From Symbiodinium natans (Eukaryota; Sar; Dinophyceae; Suessiales; Symbiodiniaceae): DNA of 64,000 nucleotides. This document shows positions 34,377 to 43,513 of this stretch, in pieces (positions within the stretch are counted from its first letter, which is position 1; every line of letters starts with the position of its first letter). The DNA is taken from positions 62,001-126,000 of the forward strand of contig CAJNDS010001668.1 in NCBI GenBank assembly GCA_905221605.1, written 5' to 3'. Under the pieces are notes generated by a model that was given only the letters and a program-made list of their open reading frames with translations, did no database searches and was not told the DNA's origin. The position numbers and the translations under genes are program-made.

Positions 34377-34469
34377 ACCCAAAGGCTCCTATGTAGTACC
34401 TTTTTGGGGTAGTATACCAGAATCCCCTATTAGCTAACCCAAAAAGGAACTACATTGGAGCCTTTGGGT
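34377..34469. mobile_element. Foldback (MITE-like) element
   Basis: Left arm from 34377 (ACCCAAAGGCTCC, then GTAGTACCTTTTTGGG) and right arm ending at 34469 pair over about 36 bp with three mismatches, around a 20-base centre. No coding capacity. I could not identify a clear target-site duplication. It fits a small non-autonomous DNA element. Confidence 0.75.
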
Positions 34470-34692
34470 AGACATGAAGTGGTGCGCTCCCCCTTGGTAT
34501 TTGGCAAGCTCAGCTTACCCTCCCGTTCTGGAAGGCTTTAGGCCGACATTACCTTTGTTGAGGGGTTGAAGTTTTCGGGTTTGGGTTTTTTGAAGGTTGG
34601 GGTTTAGAGTTTTGGGGTGGAGGGTTCAGTCAGGGCTTCTGATGGTTTTAGAAGGGTGGAGGAGGTGGTTGAGGGCGAATCGGACCCCCTAT

Positions 34693-34753
34693 GCAGCCTT
34701 GAGCCGGTCCTGCGTCAGGTCAGCCATGAGAGCCTTCTGTTCCGACACCTCCT
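34693..34753 (-). CDS. Coiled-coil-like exon, copy 3 of 3
   Basis: Frame with EEVSEQKALMADLTQDRLKAA followed by a TAG. Closest to copy 1. It sits 3' of a separate, shorter fragment of the segmental duplicate. Confidence 0.35.
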
Positions 34754-34869
34754 TCAGTTATGGCCCCTAACCCTGAACCCCAAACCGAGAAGCTGACATC
34801 CCTAAACCGCAGCGTTCCCCCCAAAAACCCAATCCCTCAAAACGAAAACGAAAAACCCTTGACACAGGG

Positions 34870-35020
34870 TGAGTAAAGATCATAATTAGTGAAGTGGGTG
34901 CGGCCTCATGCCGGAGGCAGACAGTCTGTAAGCTCGAAAATGACTCATTGAGTTTTGCCTTTTGCGCTGCGCAGAGAGTGATTGATCCCAGAGTCCATAA
35001 TGCTGTACTCGCTTTAGTGT
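34870..35020 (-). CDS. Exon-like frame, product unknown
   Basis: The minus-strand frame contains CAAQKAKLNESFSSLQTVC and continues to about 34,870, where AGG|GTTTTTCG could be a donor. A C-tract (35,028-35,047) lies just upstream. No domain recognised. Confidence 0.25.
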
Positions 35021-35048
35021 CCAGGGGTCCCCCCCCCCCCCCCCCCAA

Positions 35049-35520
35049 TTTTTTTTGGGTTTTCGCGTGTCATCTATAAGCTGGGTTGGGGTCAGGGGGT
35101 AGGACGGGTAGGAGTCGTAGGAGTCGAGGGTTGAGGGGAAGCCTTGAAGCTTGAGGGTCTAAGCTTTCCAGGCTTTGTGGCTCCCTGGCCAGGGGGGCTG
35201 CGGACAAATGCGGGTAACCGAAACAACTGACTAAAGCGAACGACGACAGGTCGTGGGCTACTTACTCCCTTGGAAACTTGTTTGGGGGCCTGTTTCGCAA
35301 TGAAAGGTTAAAAAGGAACTCAAATAAAGCCGGACGCCAGAAAATCCCGGAGGTTCTTTTTCAAAACTACTTTTAGTTTTTGGCTCCCGGCCCCCCCGCC
35401 CTTCATCCCCGGGCCGCACGTTTCGCATACTTGCGGGTAGCCAACCCTCAACAAGACCTAGAGTCCCCCCAAAACAAACACCCCAAACTTCTCAAAAAGG
35501 AAACGAAAAGCCCCCTTGAA
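35049..35520. other. Spacer with degenerate repeats
   Basis: G-rich, with GGGTAGGA and TTGAGGG-like words. No protein-like frame of note. Confidence 0.4.
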
Positions 35521-35531
35521 ACCCCGAAAAC

Positions 35532-35594
35532 GATAAGCTGCGCCTGGGCCAGATCGGCGACAGCGCCTCGAAACTCTGCTTTCATGCTGGCCTC
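35532..35594 (-). CDS. Exon-like frame EASMKA, product unknown
   Basis: About 21 codons starting EASMKAEFRGAVADLAQAQ, then CTTATC|GTTTTCGGG, which could be a donor made by a telomere-like variant. It begins like the island at 35936-36028 (EASMNAH), suggesting duplicated exons. Confidence 0.3.
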
Positions 35595-35935
35595 CGAGTT
35601 TTGGGGTCTTGGGGGTTTACTGGCTTGGGGTCTACGTGGGGTTTGCTGGCTTAGGGCCCATGGGGGTGCTTTGGGGTTGATAGGGCTTGAAGCCTAAAAA
35701 CAACGGCTGCTTCGGGCTTCGAGCTTAGAGGGCTGTAGGGCTTTTTTAGGGCTTTTGGGATTTTGGGGCACAGCTTCAGGCCGGAAGCGGCCAAACCTCG
35801 CAGCCCGCATCGAGCCTCGAATTGACAGCTCTCACACCTCCACTCTTCACTCTACACACACAGCCCTAAACCCCGAACACCAAACACTGCAAACCTCAAG
35901 CCGCCAAACCCCGCCGCCTCTCGAAGTCCCGAAAC

Positions 35936-36028
35936 CCCCACGAGGGCTCAGCCTGTTCGGCTCGCATCTGCTGCATCTCGCTCGCCAGCTTCATCAGCCC
36001 CAGGGATAAGTGGGCATTCATGCTGGCC
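35936..36028 (-). CDS. Exon-like frame EASMNA, product unknown
   Basis: Contains EASMNAHLSLGLMKLASEM and QQMRAEQAEP, with a heptad-like pattern. Its 3' end reads GGGG|GTTTCGGG, again a telomere-like donor. A shorter related piece (SMQAHMEACRRR) lies at about 36,455-36,500 before GTTAGGG. Confidence 0.3.
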
Positions 36029-36509
36029 TCTGGCTGAGAGGGCTTTTGGAGGGCACAGTGTTTGTGGTTTTGGGGTTTCGGGTTTGGGGGCTTAAGGCTT
36101 ATGCTTGAGGATCAAGGGTCTAAGTTTAGGAGCAAGGGTTGAGGGTGCATGCAGCTACACCTCCGGTCCGCAGAGGTGCACGGTGCCTTGTGAGGAATCC
36201 TGCGACTATTGCTTGTCGAAGTCTTGCCAGACATCGGCGCCTCTGACTCCTTCTTGAACCCTAGACCCTAGACTCCTAGACCCTCAGAGCCTAAACCAAC
36301 CCTAACCCGCAACTCTAGAGAGCGTAAAGCCAAAGCCCTTGACCCTAAATTGTCAGTTCCAACAACGCACCAGCTCATCTCGTCAAGCCTAATATTTCAG
36401 TTTCCCCAGGAAGAGAAGACACCAACAATCTGAACCCTGACCCTAACCGTCGCCGGCACGCCTCCATGTGCGCCTGCATGCTCCCAACGCGAACTCTTTC
36501 TCCGCAAAC

Positions 36510-38505
36510 CTACCACGTCTGGCTCCAGAATTTGGCTTGCATGGGATACAAAACCGACAATGTGAAACATTTCTGCCAAGAATACTTCCTAGCCATACTA
36601 TTCTCCTGGTCCAGACAGCCTATGGCCTGGCAAGGCTCGAACAGCACTCCGCAGTGGAGTTCGCGGTGGTTTTTCAGGTCCTGGAGGGGACCGTTTTATG
36701 GGCCGACAGGGATACCCAACGTGCCCTCGGGAGCTTGGCAGACTCAAGCCACATGGCTCACCCCAACACAGGCCACCAACAAGAAGGTCAAACGGCCAAC
36801 AAGAAATGGACAGGGCACGCTCCCGCCGACCACCCCCGCCCCCACAAACAGAGCCTCCCTAGCCCGAAGCAACCAAGCAAAACATTCACCCCTGGCGATT
36901 CGGGTGTAAAGGAAGGCTCGAAACTTCTCAGTGTAGGTACCTAGATGATGAGAGCAGGACCCCCTGAGTGCTGCTTGCAGGAACGCTTAGGGCTAGAATT
37001 GAATGAACTGAATTAATTGAATGAATTAATTGAATGAATACTAGCTGTGTTGGCTCCTACGCTCAGCCCCAGACCCGCTACCACAATCACTGAGGTTAGG
37101 GTTTCGGGATACGGGATTACCTCCTATCGCAGAGGGCATTTTAGGAGGCCTCTCGGCGAGCCAGGTAAGACTGTCAATTGCCGTGAACCCCAACTCCCCC
37201 AAGCCCCCTGCTGAAAGAAACATAGCACTTCGGAAGCAGGGCGCTTTGAAACATGAAAGCTCATCCTATGCAGAAGGGCGTCCCGCAGTCCCTAGTTCTG
37301 GGTGCTCCTTCTGGACGACAGCATCGCCACAGTCCGAGCAGCGAATTCGGCGGTGCGTGCAATCACCCTGCATGTGCCTCTCCTGCGTTGTGTTTCGGCC
37401 CAGGCTTCGGGAGGAAACGTGAGCAACGAGATCTGTAGATTCAACCCGAAACCTCGAACCCTGCACCCCGAAACTCCAAAACCAAAGCCGCCTGGGTGGA
37501 ACGATAAGTTGGGCAGGGCCACTGAACAAATGCATGTATGTAACCCTAAACCCTAAACCCTAATAAACCCTAAATCCTAAACCAAACCCTAAACCCTAAA
37601 TCCTAACATTGGACTCTTGGGCCCTCTTTGAGTGTTCAAGGGAGTATACCCCTAGAATGGCAGCTATCTTCACTCTCCCAGTGCCCCTTCAGCACCAGTA
37701 GGTTTTGGGGCCCTCTCTGCAAAGACAAGTTTGCCGGCTTAGCCCGGATCAGAGGACAGTTCCCGGGTGTCCGGCGGGACCCTCGGCGGGATTCGTGTTC
37801 GGGAGGAACCCTTCAAAGAAAGGCCTACTCCCCCGCTCGTACTTATCTAGCATGGAGGCTTGACTGGTTTCATTCCCCACGTGTCCATGATGATTGGAAC
37901 TCCCTGCGACCACGACTGAACAGGTCCAGCAACCCCGAACAGTCCGGTCCTTGGCAAGGAGCGCAATTGTTGCACCGCATCCGTTTGGGCATCGAATCTG
38001 CCAGCAAGGCAGGCAGCCAAAGATCTATGCTCACAACCCATATCGACCCATTTTGGCTGCTGTAATTATACCCTCAACCCTTGACCCTGAACCCTCAACC
38101 CTGAATCCTCAAGCCCAACGTTGCCCGGACTACAGTCTGCAGGCCGAACACGGGAAACTAGGATTTCACGCTTTCTTCCTAACAAGGCTGCCAGAACCCG
38201 AAAAACTTCAGGGAAGGCTAGGCTGCCTTGTAACCCGCACGCAACGAGCTCCTGAGCCCTAGACCTGACACTCTCGACTCGATTCCACTGCGCCTTTAAG
38301 ACCTCCAAGAAATGGCAAACCCAAGCCCCCCGGCGCTCTCAAACCTCACACGCGGTACTGCGCCCCGCACAAAATAGATGAATAAATCCGTTTAAAATCC
38401 CTCCGTTACCCCCTGCCCCCGCTCCCCCCCCCCCCCCCCCCCTCAAAAATGATTTATCCATGGATCCATCCCTAAACCCCTGACCTAAACCCTAAACCCC
38501 AAACC
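36510..38505. other. Spacer with scattered telomere-like tracts
   Basis: CCCTAAA/CCCTAAT units at 37,541-37,607 and 38,480-38,510, CCCTCAACCC/CCCTGAACCC near 38,071-38,110, and a C tract at 38,422-38,442. Plus-strand frames of about 145-158 codons (36466-36944, two frames; 37628-38065) carry no recognised motif. Confidence 0.4.
37541..37607 (+). repeat. CCCTAAA-type tract
   Basis: Mixed CCCTAAA, CCCTAATAAA and CCCTAAATCCTAAA units. Confidence 0.9.
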
Positions 38506-38511
38506 CTAAAC

Positions 38512-38618
38512 CCTCGACCCATCTCATCCTCCAGGTTCTGGATCTCGCGGCGGTCTCGGTTGCCCGGGTCGGCGCTGGCCGGGGCTTGGCGGCAGTGGGG
38601 CAGCCCGTAGAGGCGCCC
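38512..38618 (-). CDS. 107-nt exon-like frame ending at a telomere-like donor
   Basis: Acceptor CTGCAG|G at 38618 opens a frame GRLYGLPHCRQAPASAD followed by RDRREIQNLEDEMG; its end is CGAGG|GTTTAGGG at 38512/38511. Ends in phase 2. Charged, with a Cys/His pair (LPHC). No domain assigned. Confidence 0.4.
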
Positions 38619-38619
38619 C

Positions 38620-39384
38620 TGCAGAGCGGCTCTTTTTGGGCTTCGGGTTTCGGCTTCAGGGCTTTGAGGGCTCCAGCTTTGGGATATGGGGTTTGAGGGA
38701 TGAAGGTGATGTGTTAAGGGGAGGGTTTCAGGATTTAGGGCCAGGAGGGTGGTGTTAAGGCTTGGTCTGGGTACCTCTGCAGCCTCGGATGGGGTTTGCC
38801 ACGTTCAGGCTTCATTGTCGCGGTGCTTTTGGGGATTTAGAGCTTGAGGCCTGTGGGTCTTCAGGAGCTTGAAAGTTTTTAGGGCTTTTTCTTGCCACCC
38901 GCCTAGCAGATCCTTGCTGGGATTTAGGGCTTTAAAGTGGGAGCATTAGATTTTTAGGGTCTTCTGGGCCTCGGAATTTCAGGTTTTTTGTTCTTTTGGC
39001 TCGGGAGTGATAAGTGTGGCAAGCACGGTCTGATGTTCCCTCAGTGAGCGATAGCCAACGCTCTGTCTTACTTTATCGCCCCGTGCTCCCTACTGTACCG
39101 GAATTCTTGCTGTTGCTCACGGGGGACAGCAGCTGCTTGGAAACATCTTTCCCCGTGAGCCGACAACTCGTGAAGCTCTCCTCCCCGTGAGCCCGGAAAG
39201 TGCAAATCGGACTTGCCCCCACCTCGCAGAACACCGTTCACAACAGTTTGGACTGTCAGCCACGCACCTTTATACAACAAAGCCGGCACCTAGGGTTGCC
39301 CCAGAATGAAGTGTTCACCTTGTGGTTTTGGTCTTTGATGATTCTTTGCGACAGGCCCTGAACGTGAACCTCCACGACGTTCCT
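38620..39384. other. Spacer with degenerate telomere-like words
   Basis: GGTTTCAGG, TTTAGGGC and TTTTTAGGGC variants, plus one TTGCCACCCGCCTAGCAG copy near 38,890 matching the two at 33.4-33.5 kb. No supported gene. Confidence 0.4.
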
Positions 39385-39509
39385 AACCCTAAACCCTAAA
39401 CCCTAAACTCTAAACTCTAAACTCTAAACCCTAAAGCCCTTTTGTTTTAAAACCCTAAACCCTGGACCCTGAACCCTAAACCCTACACCCTCAACCTTAA
39501 ACCCTAAAC
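39385..39509 (+). repeat. CCCTAAA/ACTCTAA tract
   Basis: CCCTAAA units, then four CTCTAAA units, then more CCCTAAA-type units with variants. It begins, in the minus sense, exactly at the end of the exon-like frame 39510-39601. Confidence 0.92.
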
Positions 39510-39601
39510 CCTAGCTGACCCCGAATCGCCTGGCACTGCTCCCAGCACCCCAGGCAGAAGAGCTGGCCGCAGCACTGGTGGCGACCGCATCCCGGCAACG
39601 C
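39510..39601 (-). CDS. Cys-rich (RING-like) exon ending at a telomere-like donor
   Basis: The minus frame reads ALPGCGRHQCCGQLFCLGCW followed by EQCQAIRGQL, with eight residues of Cys/His close together, recalling RING or related zinc fingers, though the spacing does not match a standard RING. Acceptor is GGCAGAG|G or nearby; the end is CTAGG|GTTTAGGG, phase 2. An alternative reading frame is also open, so this is tentative. Confidence 0.35.
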
Positions 39602-39636
39602 CTCTGCCGCTCGCCAAAGAGCCAAAACCATTAAGA

Positions 39637-39672
39637 GGTTTAGGGTTTAGGGTTTAGGGTTTAGGGTTTAGG
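39637..39672 (+). repeat. TTTAGGG array, five units
   Basis: Five TTTAGGG heptamers on the plus strand immediately before the ATG at 39674. In the plus sense TTTAG|GG could act as an acceptor. Confidence 0.95.
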
Positions 39673-39673
39673 G

Positions 39674-40001
39674 ATGGCAGTACAAAAGTACCAACACTTA
39701 GGACAAGCGGAGAATGCACCAGTGATCTGCCCAGCTGCAATGGCAAATCAAGCATTCCAGCTGACCGGCGCGCTCAGCATTCACCCATTGCTCCGCGTAG
39801 CCCTGGGCCATTGTGGAGGCTGAACTGCCAGGAAACCTGGTCTTGAGCCGAGAACCGTGTGATTGGCGTGATGTTCAAAAATTGAAGCGCTTGCTAGCAA
39901 AGCATGAAGCTTTTAACTACACACAATACCTCTTATGCACCTTCAGCATGAATGAGGCTTTGACAGATGAGTGCTTCAGCTCGCCACCAGAACAACAATA
40001 G
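39674..40001 (+). pseudogene. Plus-strand gene fragment with a frame break, product unknown
   Basis: Frame 1 runs ATG 39674 to TGA 39823 (MAVQKYQHLGQAENAPVICP; 49 codons). Frame 2 is open from about 39,811 to the TAG at 40,001 (REPCDWRDVQKLKRLLAKHE; FNYTQYLLCTFSMNEALTDE). Both look like protein and they abut with a +1 shift near 39,815, with no room for an intron. The simplest reading is a frameshift in a decayed or misassembled gene. The family is unknown. Confidence 0.35.
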
Positions 40002-41055
40002 GTAAACGACTGACTGCGCCAGGACTCTGCTGGTCGATGGGGGGGACGCTTGTGAACAAGGTAGAATTGATCCAGCATGTCATAACCCCTTCTGCCAGAA
40101 ACCCCTCCCAGGCAAACACTTCAACTTGCAGTTGCGGGGGGGGGGGGGGGGTGGGGGGGCGGGGGAAGGGGGGCCCTGGCCGGCATAGTGTTGGTGTGGG
40201 AAGTGTTCAATGATTGTAGCCCTTCAAGTAAGAACACACATCGAAGCCAGTGAGCCTTAGCCACAAGCCCCTAAACTCGAAATCCCTCGGGCACAGGATG
40301 TGCCAGAATGGAATCAATGCAGCTCTACTCCTCAACCACACACCCTGAGCTCAAAAAGAGCTCCAATCTCGAAGCCCTCAAACCCCAACCCTTGAACAGG
40401 CTGCATCATGAGCTCGTGCGAGTCTCTCGTCTTGGAGCTCTGCAAGAGAAGGCAACCAGAAACTCCGGTCTGGGTAGGGTCGTTAGGTTTCAGGCTCAAA
40501 CCCCACAACCAAACCCCAGAAAATCAACTCCAAGAGAAAAGACATGAAATGAATCTAAATGAGCGAATCATGTGCGATAAAAAAAGGGTCAACCAAAGTT
40601 TTCGTTCGCATTGTCTAGAGGAAAATGCACGTTTGCAATACGTTCATTCAGTTGAGAAAAACTCATCACTCGACCATGTGAGCCCCCCTGCCCGGCCCGC
40701 CGGCCCCACAAAGCAAAAATATCGGCCAGTCTCCTGAAACGCTAGGCGGCCAGCAAAGAGCCCCAAGCTCTCTATAGGGTTGCAAGCAGTCCATCTGAGG
40801 AAGCTGTAGGCCAGAGCCTTGCGCTCTACGATTCTGCGACCAGGCATGGCTCCTTGTGCACACGACAGTCTGGAGGATTGCGGACTGCTTCAACTCTAGG
40901 TGGCCTTCTTTGTTCTGGACCCAAGCGCGTAAGAGTACTGGTGTACTGGGTGATTGTAGTAGAACCAGGCCTTGAATCCTGTCCTACTTCAGTATGGCTG
41001 GACCCCCGGCTGACCGTTTCTCTTTGTTTGGAGCACGACTCCAACTGGGCACATA
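40002..41055. other. Spacer with a G tract
   Basis: G-rich tract at 40,135-40,170. Frames such as plus 40408-40737 and plus 40854-41243 have no recognised motif. Confidence 0.4.
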
Positions 41056-41415
41056 TCACTCTGCAGCATACGCTTTGGCTGCAGGTGGCAGGTTCGGATT
41101 TCCCGAGATCACATTCCGATTGGGGATCCAAAGGAGCCCAACACAGCAAACCGCGGACGCCTGAAAGTATCGAAGCACAGCTGCGGCTGACGGGCTCTCA
41201 GCTTCAAGTCCCTTCAGCACGGGGGCAGCAGCCCGTCGATTAACTTCCAGTGCTTTGGCTCCATGTTGTCGAAATCCACAGTGCAAACTTTCCGGTGCTT
41301 GGGTTTGATGGGGCCCGGTCTGTGCGCACCACTCAGCGCAAACCAGCGGTCCGTCTCCGCCTTGAAGATTCCGCCTAGTGCCAAGCACGTCCTTGGCACT
41401 TTCTCCGCGCAAGAC
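41056..41415 (-). CDS. Exon-like frames, product unknown
   Basis: Two overlapping minus frames read like protein: one with FRQHGAKALEVNRRAAAPVL and LRYFQASAVCCVGLLWIPN (ends 41056), another with ALGGIFKAETDRWFALSGAH and FDNMEPKHWKLIDGLLPPC (ends 41214). CACTAG|G near 41,370 could be their acceptor. I cannot tell which frame is used. Confidence 0.25.
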   Translation of the reverse strand, partial: VLRGESAKDVLGTRRNLQGGDGPLVCAEWCAQTGPHQTQAPESLHCGFRQHGAKALEVNRRAAAPVLKGLEAESPSAAAVLRYFQASAVCCVGLLWIPNRNVISGNPNLPPAAKAYAAE

Positions 41416-41670
41416 GGGTAACACGGGAAAGGTCTTTGGACAACTTTGGACAGGTTGCAGAAGCAAACCACTGAATCCCACGATGCACACCCCGCACAAA
41501 CTGCTAATTCGGAACCCTGCACTCACGGTATGTTTTCAGTCTTCGCCTCAAGTGCACAAGCATGAAAGACTAGAAATGGCAGTCCTTATAATAAGCACCC
41601 CCAATAAGGTACCGCTAATTTTGGAAACCTCCAGATTTGAAAGTGATGCAAATGCTCCTAAACCCTAAAC

Positions 41671-41777
41671 CCTCCAAGTCTCAACGGCAGCTGCTCGGCG
41701 ACTTTGATCAGCGCGGAGGAGCTGGCCGTCATTGCCAGGGCTTCTTGGCGCTTCTCCGGAGGGTCCGAGCCATTCGC
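41671..41777 (-). CDS. 107-nt exon-like frame flanked by telomere-like repeats
   Basis: Pyrimidine-rich acceptor TTTGCACAG|G at 41777 opens ANGSDPPEKRQEALAMTASS followed by ALIKVAEQLPLRL; the end is GGAGG|GTTTAGGG at 41671/41670, phase 2. TTTAGGG-type repeats lie on the other side too (41,790-41,822, plus orientation). Same length and same type of donor as the island at 38512-38618. Product unknown. Confidence 0.4.
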
Positions 41778-41827
41778 CTGTGCAAAGGTTTTAGAGTTTA
41801 GGGTTTCGGGTTTAGGGTTTAGTTTTG

Positions 41828-43249
41828 GGTACGAGGTCCCCAGAAGTGGGTGTCTTGCACGATAGTGGGCTTTTCCAGTCCCAAACCGCTCCAGAATGTT
41901 CCCAAGGCTCCCCTAGCACCTTTGCATCTCTTCCCGATGCGCTAAGCATCGCTTGTGTGCCTTTGGGGAAGACTGTAGATACCAAGTGGATTCTCGTGAC
42001 AAGTCACTGTCGGCCACGGTCTGCAAGACCTGCCATGTGTTGCCTGCTTGGCCTCAGTTGCCACGGGGCCAAACCGACGATTGGTAACATCTCCCAGGAC
42101 CGGCACTGGCTTCTGAACGGTGTCTCAGGCTCTACAATGGAAGTCCTAGGGTGGATTATCTGTATCTGTATCAACATGAACCCTGCTATTTTGGAGTCCA
42201 TATTTGTAAACGCCCCCATGCCATGGAAACTGCCATGCTCCACGAGTTGCTTGATACAGCATCCGAGCCAGGCGTGACACATCAACCGTCGCGTGCAGCG
42301 GAGATATGTTCTTCCCCGTCGGCAATCCTGAGCTGGTGTGTCGCATCCCCTTGCTACAACATTGTTTTTTTGGGTAGCACTCGGGTGTGCGATGTGAGGG
42401 ACCAAGAACCCGAACCGCTTTGACCTCTGCCCTTTGAACGGATGTGTGCCACCTCACTGAAGTGAACCATGGCATTCAACTGGCAAAGCGGCAGGTTGAA
42501 ATAGGACACACTTTCGTCTGCCCCTGTCATGGTTTAAAGGACACCAAGCCCCAACGCACTCTGATGCCCCCCACCCCCCACCGCCGCCCCCGCCCCCCCC
42601 CCCCGTACCCGTTCTTGTGAGAAAAGTTCATTCCTTCCCCTGGTTAAACCCGCAAAAGACTCTCAAGATGAAACTGCCAAGAAGCTGGCTTCAACAGCGT
42701 CCTTGCACTGTGCCCAGGCTGTGCCCGTCTTGCGCAGCGTGGCGTTGCAGATGAGGTAGGCTGACGCACTGCACCCCACCTTCACGTGGGGCCGATGGTG
42801 TCAGTGTTGGGGTTCAAGTGTTCGGGGCAAGGGTCTCGTGAAGCCTCGGGGGGCCTCGTGCGTCTCGCTAAAGGACTTCAGGGCGAAGGGCAAGCCACTT
42901 TTGGGAAGACCAAATGTTTGAACCCTGTGTCAGACGTAACGTTTGTACCTGAAGACACGACCGCGTGGCTTTTCTCACTCATAGTGCTCACCTGGTGGTT
43001 CCGAGTTTTCCGCAGTTGCAGGCACAAAGCAGCAAGAGCCTAAGTCTGATGTTTCTTGGACCGGATTCTCGACTGCAAGCCCTCCTATCCACTGGCATGG
43101 TGAAACGCATGGGCGTTGAAGGATCACCAAAACTTGGCTGCACTTAGCAGGGTAGCTGTAAACTTAGTTTTTAGCTACCTTATTAAGAAACCCAATAAAC
43201 CCAAAAAGGCTAAGGATCTAAAGCTACAGTAAAGCACCACAGAGAAAAA
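41828..43249. other. Spacer with exon-like frames and a C tract
   Basis: Plus 42151-42423 reads somewhat like protein (DYLYLYQHEPCYFGVHICKR; METAMLHELLDTASE). The opposing minus frame (42475-42146) also does, so coding strand is unclear. A C-rich tract spans 42,565-42,608. No family recognised. Confidence 0.35.
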
Positions 43250-43513
43250 TCACAGTATGGGGGGGCGTTCTATAATATCGTTGCCCTTAGAGACCCCAAA
43301 CAGTGAGAGACCGTCCGCGGCCGTGCCTGGGCGAAAGCACGATTTTCGTCCAAAACTCGTACCGTCCTCGAAGAAAAACCCATGGGCCGCAGCGGCTGCA
43401 AGCGGTGAGCACTGATGTCTCAACCCTCTCCTAACGTTAGAACCCCTTAGCGACACAGCGTTTGGGGAATTAGGGACAACTAGGTTGGGCTCCAAATTAT
43501 TTTGGGACTCCAT
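43250..43513 (-). CDS. Hypothetical 87-residue protein
   Basis: ATG at 43513 to TGA at 43250, uninterrupted. It begins MESQNNLEPNLVVPNSPNAV and includes HGFFFEDGTSFGRKSC. Codon-level composition looks protein-like. No domain, signal or membrane segment. Could be a single-exon gene or part of a larger one. Confidence 0.3.
   Translation of the reverse strand: MESQNNLEPNLVVPNSPNAVSLRGSNVRRGLRHQCSPLAAAAAHGFFFEDGTSFGRKSCFRPGTAADGLSLFGVSKGNDIIERPPIL

Noticed and set aside
38041-38062. Spliced-leader relic suggested by CCATTTTGGCT
   Set aside because: Only about 11-12 bases match the dinoflagellate leader as I remember it; both flanks differ and there is no donor or gene after it.
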